The notes under the pieces were generated by a model that saw only the letters and a list, made by a program, of their open reading frames with translations, ran no database searches and was not told the origin of the DNA. A stretch of 64,000 nt of DNA from Megamerina dolium (lineage: Eukaryota; Arthropoda; Insecta; Diptera; Megamerinidae): assembly GCA_963854835.1 (NCBI GenBank), contig OY978525.1:51567429-51631428 (forward strand), written 5' to 3'. Both the position numbers and the translations under genes were made by a program. Within the stretch, counting starts at the first letter, position 1, and every line of letters starts with the position of its first letter. Below, in pieces: positions 38,225 through 50,779 of the stretch.

Positions 38225-41200
38225 CGTGAAAAATACAGATTGTAGCCGAAATATATTGTTTCAAAAACAAGTAAATATAAAATCCATTATTTTCATTTAA
38301 AAATCGTGAAAAATACAGATTGCAGCCGAAATATACAGTTTTGAGGAGGCTTGAACAAGTTGATTCAAAATCCATTATTTTCACTAAAAATCGTGTAAAA
38401 TACAGATTTTGAAAATCGTGAAAAATACAGATTTTGAAAATCGTGAAAAATACAGATTGTACCCGAAATATATTGTTTCAAAAACAAGTAAATATAAAAT
38501 CCATTATTTTCATTTAAAAATCGTGAAAAATACAGATTGTAACCGAAATATATTGTTTTGAGGAGGCTTGAACAAGTAATTCAAAACACATTATTTCTTC
38601 TAAAAATCGTGAGAAATACAGATTGTAGCCGAAATATATTGTTTCAAAAACAAGTAAATATAAATCCATTATTTTCATTTATTTCACTAAAAAGCTTGAA
38701 AAATACAGATTGTGGCCGAAATATATTGTTTTGAAGGGGCTTGAACAAGTAAATCCAAAATCTACTATTTTCACTAAAAATAGTGAAAAATATAGTTTGT
38801 GGCCGAAACATATTGTTTTGAAGGGGCTTGAACAAGTAAATCCAAAATCCAAAATTTTCATTAAAATTCGTGAAAAATACAGATTGTGGCCGAAATATAC
38901 TGTTTTGAGGAGGCTTGAACAAGGAAATTCAAACCACATTATTTCTTCTATAAATCGTGAAAAATACAGATTGTGGTCGAAATATATTGTTTTGAGGAGG
39001 CTTGAACAAGTAAATTCAAAACACATTATTTCTTCTAAAAATCGTGTAAAATACAGATTGTGGTCGATATATATTGTTTTGATGGGGCTTGAAAAAGTAA
39101 ATCCAAAATCCATAATTTTCATTAAAAAAACGTGAAAAATACAGTGTGGCCGAAATATATTCTTTTGAAGAGGCTTGAACAAGTAAATTCAAAATCCACT
39201 ATTTTCACTAAAAATCGTGACAAATACAGATTGTGGCCGAAACATATTGTTTTGAAGGGGCTTGAACAAGTAAATCCAAAATCCATAATTTTCATTAAAA
39301 AAACGTGAAAAATACAGATTGTGGCCGAAATATATTGTTTTGAATGGGCTTGAACAAGTATATTACATTATTTTCATTAAATATCGTGAAAAATAAAGAT
39401 TATGACCGAAATATACTGTTTTGAGGAGGCTTGAACAAGTAAATTCAAAACACATTATTTCTTCTAAAAATCGTGAAAAATACAGATTGTGGCCGAAATA
39501 TATTGTTTTGAAGGAGCTTGAACAAGTAAATCCAAAATCCATAATTTTCATTAAAAAAACGTGAAAAATACAGAGTGTGGCCGAAATATATTGTTTTGAA
39601 GAGGCTTGAACAAGTAAATTCAAAATCCACTATTTTCACTAAAAATCGTGACAAATACAGAGTGTGGCCGAAATATATTGTTTTGAATGGGCTTGAAAAA
39701 GTATATTTAAAATACATTATTTTCATTAAATATCGTGAAAAATACAGATTATGGCCGAAATATACTGTTATGAGGAGGCTTGAACAAGTAAATCCAAAAT
39801 CCATAATTTTCATTAAGAAAACGTGAAAAATACAGATTGTGGCCGAAATATATTGTTTGAAAAACAAGTAAATTTAAAATCCATTATGTTCATTAAAAAA
39901 TCGTAACAAATACAGATTGGGCCCGAAATGTATTTTTTGAAGGGGCCTGAACAAGTAAATTCAAAACACATTATTTCTTCTAAAAATCGTGAAAAATACA
40001 GATTGTAGCCGAAATATACTGTTTTGAGGTGGCGTGAACACGTTAATTCAAAATCCATTATTTTCACTAAAAAGCTTGAAAAATACAGATTGTAACCGAA
40101 ATATATCGTTTTGAGGAGGCTTGAACAAGTAAATTCCAAACACATTATTTCTTCTACAAATTGTGAAAAATACAGATTTTGGCCGAAATATATTTTTTTG
40201 AAGGGGCTTGAACAAGTAAATTCAAAATCCACTATTTTCACTAAAAATCGTGAAAAATACAGTTTGTGGCCGAAACATATTGTTTTGAAGGGGCTTGAAC
40301 AAGTAAATCCAAAACACATATTTTCTTCTAAAAATCGTGAAAAATACAGATTGTAGCCGAAATATACTGTTTTGAGGAGGCTTGAACAAGTAAATTCAAA
40401 ACACATTTTTTCTTCTAAAAATCGTGAAAAATACAGATTGTGGCCGCAAAATATTGTTTCAAAAACAAGTAAATATAAAATTCATTATTTTCATTAAAAA
40501 ATCGTGAAAAATACAGATTGTAGCCGAAATATACTGTTTTGAAGAGGCTTGAATAAGTTAATTTAAAATCATGATTTTCACTAAAAAGCTTGAAAAATAC
40601 AGATTGTAACCGAAATATATTGTTTTGAGGAGGCTTGAACAAGTAAATTCAAAACACATATTTTCTTCTAAAAATCGTGAAAAATACAGATTGTAGCCGA
40701 AATATACTGTTTTGAGGAGGCTTGAACAAGTAAATTCCAAACACATTATTTCTTCTACAAATTGTGAAAAATACAGATTTTGGCCGAAATATATTGTTTT
40801 GAAGGGGCTTGAACAAGTAAATTCAAAATCCACTATTTTCACTAAAAATCGTGAAAAATACAGTTTGTGGCCGAAACATATTGTTTTGAAGGGGCTTGAA
40901 CAAGTAAATCCAAAATCCATAACATAATTTTCATTAAAAAAACGTGAAAAATATAGATTGTGGCCGAAATATATTGTTTTGAAGGGGCGTGAACAAGTAA
41001 ATTCAAAGTGCATTATTTTCATTAAAAAATCGTGAAAAATACAGATTGTGGCCGAAATATATTGTTTGAAAAACAAGTAAATTTAAAATCCATTATGTTC
41101 ATTTAAAAAAAAGTAACAAATACAGATTGGGCCCGAAATGTATTGCTTTGAAGGGGCTTGAACAAGTAATTTAAAATACATTATTTTCATTAAAAATCGT

Positions 41201-42289
41201 GTAAAAACAGATTTTGAAAATCGTGAAAAATACAGATTGTAGCCGAAATATATTTTTTTGAAGGGGCTTGGACAAGTAAATTCAAAATCCACTATTTTCA
41301 CTAAAAATCGTGACAAATACAGTTTGTGGCCGAAACGTATTTTTTTGAAGGGGCTTGAACAAGTAAATTCAAAATCCACTATTTTCACTAAAAATCGTGA
41401 AAAATACAGTTTGTGGCCGAAACATATTGTTTTGAAGGGGCTTGAACAAGTAAATCCAAAATCCATAACATAATTTTCATTAAAAAAACGTGAAAAATAT
41501 AGATTGTGGCCGAAATATATTGTTTTGAAGGGGCGTGAACAAGTAAATTCAAAGTGCATTATTTTCATTAAAAAATCGTGAAAAATACAGATTGTGGCCG
41601 AAATATATTGTTTGAAAAACAAGTAAATTTAAAATCCATTATGTTCATTTAAAAAAAAGTAACAAATACAGATTGGGCCCGAAATGTATTGCTTTGAAGG
41701 GGCTTGAACAAGTAATTTAAAATACATTATTTTCATTAAAAATCGTGTAAAAACAGATTTTGAAAATCGTGAAAAATACAGATTGTAGCCGAAATATATT
41801 TTTTTGAAGGGGCTTGGACAAGTAAATTCAAAATCCACTATTTTCACTAAAAATCGTGACAAATACAGTTTGTGGCCGAAACGTATTTTTTTGAAGGGGC
41901 TTGAACAAGTAAATTCAAAATCCACTATTTTCACTAAAAATCGTGAAAAATACAGTTTGTGGCCGAAACATATTGTTTTGAAGGGGCTTGAACAAGTAAA
42001 TCCAAAATCCACTATTTTCACTAAAAATCGTGAAAAATACAGATTGTAGCCGAAATATACTGTTTTGAGGTGGCGTGAACACGTTAATTCAAAATCCATT
42101 ATTTTCACTAAAAAGCTTGAAAAATACAGATTGTAACCGAAATATATTGTTTTGAGGAGGCTTGAACAAGTAAATTCCAAACACATTATTTCTTCTACAA
42201 ATTGTGAAAAATACAGATTTTGGCCGAAATATATTTTTTTGAAGGGGCTTGAACAAGTAAATTCAAAATCCACTATTTTCACTAAAAAT
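38225..42289. repeat. 3.5-kb HOR family, unit 3 (4065 bp)
   Basis: Identical order to unit 2, with all markers at an offset of 3519 up to about 41450, then 4065 from 41629. The difference, 546 bp, is an internal tandem duplication near the right end. Almost no substitutions are visible against unit 2 (for example tatcgtttt at 40105 versus tattgtttt at 36586), so the two are very recent copies. Confidence 0.9.
40820..42010. repeat. 546-bp tandem duplication
   Basis: The ttaaaatccattatgttcat segment followed by ttaaaaaaaagtaac is at about 41083 and again at 41629. Flanking markers also repeat at 546 bp (41258/41804). Unit 2 has a single copy (37564), so unit 3 gained one. The exact breakpoints are ambiguous within the shared monomers. 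Confidence 0.88.
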
Positions 42290-45200
42290 CGTGAAAAATA
42301 CAGATTGTAGCCGAAATATATTGTTTCAAAAACAAGTAAATATAAAATCCATTATTTTCATTTAAAAATCGTGAAAAATACAGATTGCAGCCGAAATATA
42401 CAGTTTTGAGGAGGCTTGAACAAGTTGATTCAAAATCCATTATTTTCACTAAAAATCGTGTAAAATACAGATTTTGAAAATCGTGAAAAATACAGATTTT
42501 GAAAATCGTGAAAAATACAGATTGTACCCGAAATATATTGTTTCAAAAACAAGTAAATATAAAATCCATTATTTTCATTTAAAAATCGTGAAAAATACAG
42601 ATTGTAACCGAAATATATTGTTTTGAGGAGGCTTGAACAAGTAATTCAAAACACATTATTTCTTCTAAAAATCGTGAGAAATACAGATTGTAGCCGAAAT
42701 ATATTGTTTCAAAAACAAGTAAATATAAATCCATTATTTTCATTTATTTCACTAAAAAGCTTGAAAAATACAGATTGTGGCCGAAATATATTGTTTTGAA
42801 GGGGCTTGAACAAGTAAATCCAAAATCTACTATTTTCACTAAAAATAGTGAAAAATATAGTTTGTGGCCGAAACATATTGTTTTGAAGGGGCTTGAACAA
42901 GTAAATCCAAAATCCAAAATTTTCATTAAAATTCGTGAAAAATACAGATTGTGGCCGAAATATACTGTTTTGAGGAGGCTTGAACAAGGAAATTCAAACC
43001 ACATTATTTCTTCTATAAATCGTGAAAAATACAGATTGTGGTCGAAATATATTGTTTTGAGGAGGCTTGAACAAGTAAATTCAAAACACATTATTTCTTC
43101 TAAAAATCGTGTAAAATACAGATTGTGGTCGATATATATTGTTTTGATGGGGCTTGAAAAAGTAAATCCAAAATCCATAATTTTCATTAAAAAAACGTGA
43201 AAAATACAGTGTGGCCGAAATATATTCTTTTGAAGAGGCTTGAACAAGTAAATTCAAAATCCACTATTTTCACTAAAAATCGTGACAAATACAGATTGTG
43301 GCCGAAACATATTGTTTTGAAGGGGCTTGAACAAGTAAATCCAAAATCCATAATTTTCATTAAAAAAACGTGAAAAATACAGATTGTGGCCGAAATATAT
43401 TGTTTTGAATGGGCTTGAACAAGTATATTACATTATTTTCATTAAATATCGTGAAAAATAAAGATTATGACCGAAATATACTGTTTTGAGGAGGCTTGAA
43501 CAAGTAAATTCAAAACACATTATTTCTTCTAAAAATCGTGAAAAATACAGATTGTGGCCGAAATATATTGTTTTGAAGGAGCTTGAACAAGTAAATCCAA
43601 AATCCATAATTTTCATTAAAAAAACGTGAAAAATACAGAGTGTGGCCGAAATATATTGTTTTGAAGAGGCTTGAACAAGTAAATTCAAAATCCACTATTT
43701 TCACTAAAAATCGTGACAAATACAGAGTGTGGCCGAAATATATTGTTTTGAATGGGCTTGAAAAAGTATATTTAAAATACATTATTTTCATTAAATATCG
43801 TGAAAAATACAGATTATGGCCGAAATATACTGTTATGAGGAGGCTTGAACAAGTAAATCCAAAATCCATAATTTTCATTAAGAAAACGTGAAAAATACAG
43901 ATTGTGGCCGAAATATATTGTTTGAAAAGCAAGTAAATTTAAAATCCATTATGTTCATTAAAAAATCGTAACAAATACAGATTGGGCCCGAAATGTATTT
44001 TTTGAAGGGGCCTGAACAAGTAAATTCAAAACACATTATTTCTTCTAAAAATCGTGAAAAATACAGATTGTATCCGAAATATACTGTTTTGAGGTGGCGT
44101 GAACACGTTAATTCAAAATCCATTATTTTCACTAAAAAGCTTGAAAAATACAGATTGTAACCGAAATATATCGTTTTGAGGAGGCTTGAACAAGTAAATT
44201 CCAAACACATTATTTCTTCTACAAATTGTGAAAAATACAGATTTTGGCCGAAATATATTTTTTTGAAGGGGCTTGAACAAGTAAATTCAAAATCCACTAT
44301 TTTCACTAAAAATCGTGAAAAATACAGTTTGTGGCCGAAACATATTGTTTTGAAGGGGCTTGAACAAGTAAATCCAAAACACATATTTTCTTCTAAAAAT
44401 CGTGAAAAATACAGATTGTAGCCGAAATATACTGTTTTGAGGAGGCTTGAACAAGTAAATTCAAAACACATTTTTTCTTCTAAAAATCGTGAAAAATACA
44501 GATTGTAGCCGAAATATACTGTTTTGAAGAGGCTTGAACAAGTTAATTTAAAATCATGATTTTCACTAAAAAGCTTGAAAAATACAGATTGTAACCGAAA
44601 TATATTGTTTTGAGGAGGCTTGAACAAGTAAATTCAAAACACATATTTTCTTCTAAAAACCGTGAAAAATACAGATTGTAGCCGAAATATACTGTTTTGA
44701 GGAGGCTTGAACAAGTTAATTCAAATCCATTATTTTCACTAAAAAGCTTGAAAAATACTGATTGTAACCGAAATATATTGTTTTGAGGAGGCTTGAACAA
44801 GTAAATTCAAAACACATATTTTCTTCTAAAAATCGTGAAAAATACAGATTGTAGCCGAAATATACTGTTTTGAGGAGGCTTGAACAAGTAAATTCCAAAC
44901 ACATTATTTCTTCTACAAATTGTGAAAAATACAGATTTTGGCCGAAATATATTGTTTTGAAGGGGCTTGAACAAGTAAATTCAAAATCCACTATTTTCAC
45001 TAAAAATCGTGAAAAATACAGTTTGTGGCCGAAACATATTGTTTTGAAGGGGCTTGAACAAGTAAATCCAAAATCCATAACATAATTTTCATTAAAAAAA
45101 CGTGAAAAATATAGATTGTGGCCGAAATATATTGTTTTGAAGGGGCGTGAACAAGTAAATTCAAAGTGCATAATTTTCATTAAAAAATCGTGAAAAATAC

Positions 45201-46205
45201 AGATTGTGGCCGAAATATATTGTTTGAAAAACAAGTAAATTTAAAATCCATTATGTTCATTTAAAAAAAAGTAACAAATACAGATTGGGCCCGAAATGTA
45301 TTGCTTTGAAGGGGCTTGAACAAGTAATTTAAAATACATTATTTTCATTAAAAATCGTGTAAAAACAGATTTTGAAAATCGTGAAAAATACAGATTGTAG
45401 CCGAAATATATTTTTTTGAAGGGGCTTGGACAAGTAAATTCAAAATCCACTATTTTCACTAAAAATCGTGACAAATACAGTTTGTGGCCGAAACGTATTT
45501 TTTTGAAGGGGCTTGAACAAGTAAATTCAAAATCCACTATTTTCACTAAAAATCGTGAAAAATACAGTTTGTGGCCGAAACATATTGTTTTGAAGGGGCT
45601 TGAACAAGTAAATCCAAAATCCATAACATAATTTTCATTAAAAAAATGTGAAAAATACAGATTGTGGCCGAAACATATTGTTTTGAAGGGGCTTGAACAA
45701 GTAAATCCAAAATCCATAATTTTCATTAAAAATGGTGAAAAATACAGATTGTGGCCCAAAAATATATTGTTTGAAAAACAAGTAAATTTAAAATCCATTA
45801 TGTTCATAAAAAAATCGTAACAAATACAGATTGGGCCCGAAATGTATTGTTTTGATGGGGCTTGAACAAGTAATTTAAAATACAGTATTTTCATTAAAAA
45901 ACGTGCAAAATACAGATTGTGGCCGAAATATATTGTTTTGAAGAGGCTTGAACAAGTAAATTCAAAGTGCATTATTTTCATTAAAAAATCGTGAAAAATA
46001 CAGATTGTAGCCGAAATATATTGTATGAAAAACAAGTAAATTTAAAATCCATTATGTTCATTAAAAAAAAGTAACAAATACAGATTGGGCCCGAAATGTA
46101 TTGTTTTGAAGGGGCTTGAACAAGTAATTTAAAATACATTATTTTCATTAAAAATCGTGTAAAATACAGATTTTGAAAATCGTGAAAAATACAGATTTTG
46201 AAAAT
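42290..46205. repeat. 3.5-kb HOR family, unit 4 (3916 bp)
   Basis: Follows unit 3 at an offset of 4065 to about 44420. It then carries a different set of agcttg and acacatattttcttct monomers (offset 4158 at 44716-45640). It ends with the gtgcaaaatacag and aaatggtgaaaaatac block that unit 1 also has at 34.2-34.6 kb but units 2 and 3 lack. The unit is therefore a mosaic of unit-1-like and unit-3-like parts. One box reads gtggcccaaaaatatattg near 45752. Confidence 0.85.
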
Positions 46206-49200
46206 CGTGAAAAATACAGATTGTAGCCGAAATATATTGTTTCAAAAACAAGTAAATATAAAATCCATTATTTTCATTTAAAAATCGTGAAAAATACAGA
46301 TTGCAGCCGAAATATACTGTTTTGAGGAGGCTTGAACAAGTTAATTCAAAATCCATTATTTTCACTAAAAATCGTGTAAAATGCAGATTTTGAAAATAGT
46401 GAAATATACAGATTTTGAAAATCGTGAAAAATACAGATTGTACCCAAAATATATTGCTTCAAAAACAAGTAAATATAAAATCCATTATTTTCATTTAAAA
46501 ATCGTGAAAAATACAGATTGTAACCGAAATATATTGTTTTGAGGAGGCTTGAACAAGTTAATTCAAATCCATTATTTTCACTAAAATGCTTGAAAAATAC
46601 TGATTGTAACCGAAATATATTGTTTTGAGGAGGCTTGAACAAGTAAATTCAAAACACATTTTTTCTTCTAAAAATCGTGAAAAATACAGATTGTAGCCGA
46701 AATATACTGTTTTGAAGAGGCTTGAACAAGTTAATTTAAAATCATGATTTTCACTAAAAAGCTTGAAAAATACAGATTGTAACCGAAATATATTGTTTTG
46801 AGGAGGCTTGAACAAGTAAATTCAAAACACATATTTTCTTCTAAAAACCGTGAAAAATACAGATTGTAGCCGAAATATACTGTTTTGAGGAGGCTTGAAC
46901 AAGTTAATTCAAATCCATTATTTTCACTAAAAAGCTTGAAAAATACTGATTGTAACCGAAATATATTGTTTTGAGGAGGCTTGAACAAGTAAATTCAAAA
47001 TCCATTATTTTCACTAAAAATCGTGTAAAATGCAGATTTTGAAAATAGTGAAATATACAGATTTTGAAAATCGTGAAAAATACAGATTGTACCCAAAATA
47101 TATTGTTTCAAAAACAAGTAAATATAAAATCCATTATTTTCATTTAAAAATCGTGAAAAATACAGATTGTAACCGAAATATATTGTTTTGAGGAGGCTTG
47201 AACAAGTAATTCAAAACACATTATTTCTTCTAAAAATCGTGAGAAATACAGATTGTAGCCGAAATATATTGTTTCAAAAACAAGTAAATATAAATCCATT
47301 ATTTTCATTTATTTCACTAAAAAGCTTGAAAAATACAGATTGTGGCCGAAATATATTGTTTTGAAGGGGCTTGAACAAGTAAATCCAAAATATACTATTT
47401 TCACTAAAAATAGTGAAAAATATAGTTTGTGGCCGAAACATATTGTTTTGAAGGGGCTTGAACAAGTAAATCCAAAATCCAAAATTTTCATTAAAATTCG
47501 TGAAAAATACAGATTGTGGCCGAAATATACTGTTTTGAGGAGGCTTGAACAAGGAAATTCAAACCACATTATTTCTTCTATAAATCGTGAAAAATACAGA
47601 TTGTGGTCGAAATATATTGTTTTGAGGAGGCTTGAACAAGTAAATTCAAAACACATTATTTCTTCTAAAAATCGTGTAAAATACAGATTGTGGTCGATAT
47701 ATATTGTTTTGATGGGGCTTGAAAAAGTAAATCCAAAATCCATAATTTTCATTAAAAAAACGTGAAAAATACAGTGTGGCCGAAATATATTCTTTTGAAG
47801 AGGCTTGAACAAGTAAATTCAAAATCCACTATTTTCACTAAAAATCGTGACAAATACAGATTGTGGCCGAAATATATTGTTTTGAATGGGCTTGAACAAG
47901 TATATTACATTATTTTCATTAAATATCGTGAAAAATAAAGATTATGACCGAAATATACTGTTTTGAGGAGGCTTGAACAAGTAAATTCAAAACACATTAT
48001 TTCTTCTAAAAATCGTGAAAAATACAGATTGTGGCCGAAATATATTGTTTTGAAGGAGCTTGAACAAGTAAATCCAAAATCCATAATTTTCATTAAAAAA
48101 ACGTGAAAAATACAGAGTGTGGCCGAAATATATTGTTTTGAAGAGGCTTGAACAAGTAAATTCAAAATCCACTATTTTCACTAAAAATCGTGACAAATAC
48201 AGAGTGTGGCCGAAATATATTGTTTTGAATGGGCTTGAAAAAGTATATTTAAAATACATTATTTTCATTAAATATCGTCAAAAATACAGATTATGGCCGA
48301 AATATATTGTTTGAAAAACAAGTAAATTTAAAATCCATTATGTTCATTAAAAAATCGTAACAAATACAGATTGGGCCCGAATTGTATTTTTTGAAGGGGC
48401 TTGAACAAGTAAATTCAAAACACATTATTTCTTCTAAAAATCGTGAAAAATACAGATTGTAGCCGAAACATATTGTTTTGAAGGGGCTTGAACAAGTAAA
48501 TCCAAAATCCATAATTTTCATTAAAAAAACGTGAAAAATACAGATTGTGGCCGAAATATATTGTTTTGAATGGGCTTGAACAAGTATATTACATTATTTT
48601 CATTAAATATCGTGAAAAATAAAGATTATGAACGAAATATACTGTTTTGAGGAGGCTTGAACAAGTAAATTCAAAACACATTATTTCTTCTAAAAATCGT
48701 GAAAAATACAGATTGTGGCCGAAATATATTGTTTTGAAAGAGCTTGAACAAGTAAATCCAAAATCCATAATTTTCATTAAAAAAACGTGAAAAATACAGA
48801 TTGTGGTCGAAATATATTGTTTTGAGGAGGCTTGAACAAGTAAATTCAAAACACATTATTTCTTCTAAAAATCGTGTAAAATACAGATTGTGGTCGATAT
48901 ATATTGTTTTGAGGAGGCTTGAACAAGTAAATCCAAAATCCATAATTTTCATTAAGAAAACGTGAAAAATACAGATTGTGGCAGAAATATATTGTTTGAA
49001 AAACAAGTAAATTTAAAATCCATTATGTTCATTAAAAAATCGTAACAAATACAGATTGGGCCCGAAATGTATTTTTTGAAGGGGCTTGAACAAGTAAATT
49101 CAAAACACATTATTTCTTCTAAAAATCGTGAAAAATACAGATTGTAGCCGAAATATACTGTTTTGAGGTGGCTTGAACAAGTTAATTCAAAATCCATTAT

Positions 49201-50779
49201 TTTCACTAAAAAGCTTGAAAAATACAGATTGTAACCGAAATATATTGTTTTGAGGAGGCTTGAACAAGTAAATTCAAAACACATTTTTTCTTCTAAAAAT
49301 CGTGAAAAATACAGATTGTAGCCGAAATATACTGTTTTGAGGAGGCTTGAACAAGTTAATTCAAATCCATTATTTTCACTAAAAAGCTTGAAAAATACTG
49401 ATTGTAACCGAAATATATTGTTTTGAGGAGGCTTGAACAAGTAAATTCAAAACACATTTTTTCTTCTAAAAATCGTGAAAAATACAGATTGTAGCCGAAA
49501 TATACTGTTTTGAGGAGGCTTGAACAAGTAAATTCCAAACACATTATTTCTTCTACAAATTGTGAAAAATACAGATTTTGGCCGAAATATATTTTTTTGA
49601 AGGGGCTTGAACAAGTAAATCCAAAATCCATAACATAATTTTCATTAAAAAACGTGAAAAATATAGATTGTGGCCGAAATATATTGTTTTGAAGGGGCGT
49701 GAACAAGTAAATTCAAAGTGCATTATTTTCATTAAAAAATCGTAAAAAATACAGATTGTGGCCGAAATATATTGTTCGAAAAACAAGTAAATTTAAAATC
49801 CATTATGTTCATTTAAAAAAAAGTAACAAATACAGATTGGGCCCGAAATGTATAGCTTTGAAGGGGCTTGAACAAGTAATTTAAAATACATTATTTTCAT
49901 TAAAAATCGTGTAAAAACAGATTTTGAAAATCGTGAAAAATACAGATTGTGGCCGAAACATATTGTTTTGAAGGGGCTTGAACAAGTAAATCCAAAATCC
50001 ATAATTTTCATTAAAAATAGTGAAAAATACAGATTGTAGCCGAAATATATTGTTTGAAAAACAAGTAAATTTAAAATCCATTATGTTCATTAAAAAAAAG
50101 TAACAAATACAGATTGGGCCCGAAATGTATTGCTTTGAAGGGGCTTGAACAAGTAATTTAAAATACATTATTTTCATTAAAAATCGTGTAAAAACAGATT
50201 TTGAAAATCGTGAAAAATACAGATTGTAGCCGAAATATATTTTTTTGAAGGGGCTTGGACAAGTAAATTCAAAATCCACTATTTTCACTAAAAATCGTGA
50301 AAAATACAGTTCGTGGCCGAAACGTATTTTTTTGAAGGGGCTTGAACAAGTAAATTCAAAATCCACTATTTTCACTAAAAATCGTGAAAAATACAGTTTG
50401 TGGCCGAAACATATTGTTTTGAAGGGGCTTGAACAAGTAAATCCAAAATCCATAACATAATTTTCATTAAAAAAATGTGAAAAATACAGATTGTGGCCGA
50501 AACATATTGTTTTGAAGAGGCTTGAACAAGTAAATTCAAAGTGCATTATTTTCATTAAAAAATCGTGAAAAATACAGATTGTAGCCGAAATATATTGTAT
50601 GAAAAACAAGTAAATTTAAAATCCATTATGTTCATTAAAAAAAAGTAACAAATACAGATTGGGCCCGAAATGTATTGTTTTGAAGGGGCTTGAACAAGTA
50701 ATTTAAAATACATTATTTTCATTAAAAATCGTGTAAAATACAGATTTTGAAAATCGTGAAAAATACAGATTTTGAAAAT
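46206..50779. repeat. 3.5-kb HOR family, unit 5 (4574 bp)
   Basis: The longest unit. Its additional length comes from ~650 bp at 46380-47030, where the atgcagattttgaaaatag cluster and its flanks occur twice (46381 and about 47030). The central tagtgaaaaatatag to attcttttgaagagg block lies at 47.27-47.82 kb. The right part contains two short stretches with aaaaacagattttgaaaatcg (near 49915 and 50188). Confidence 0.85.
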
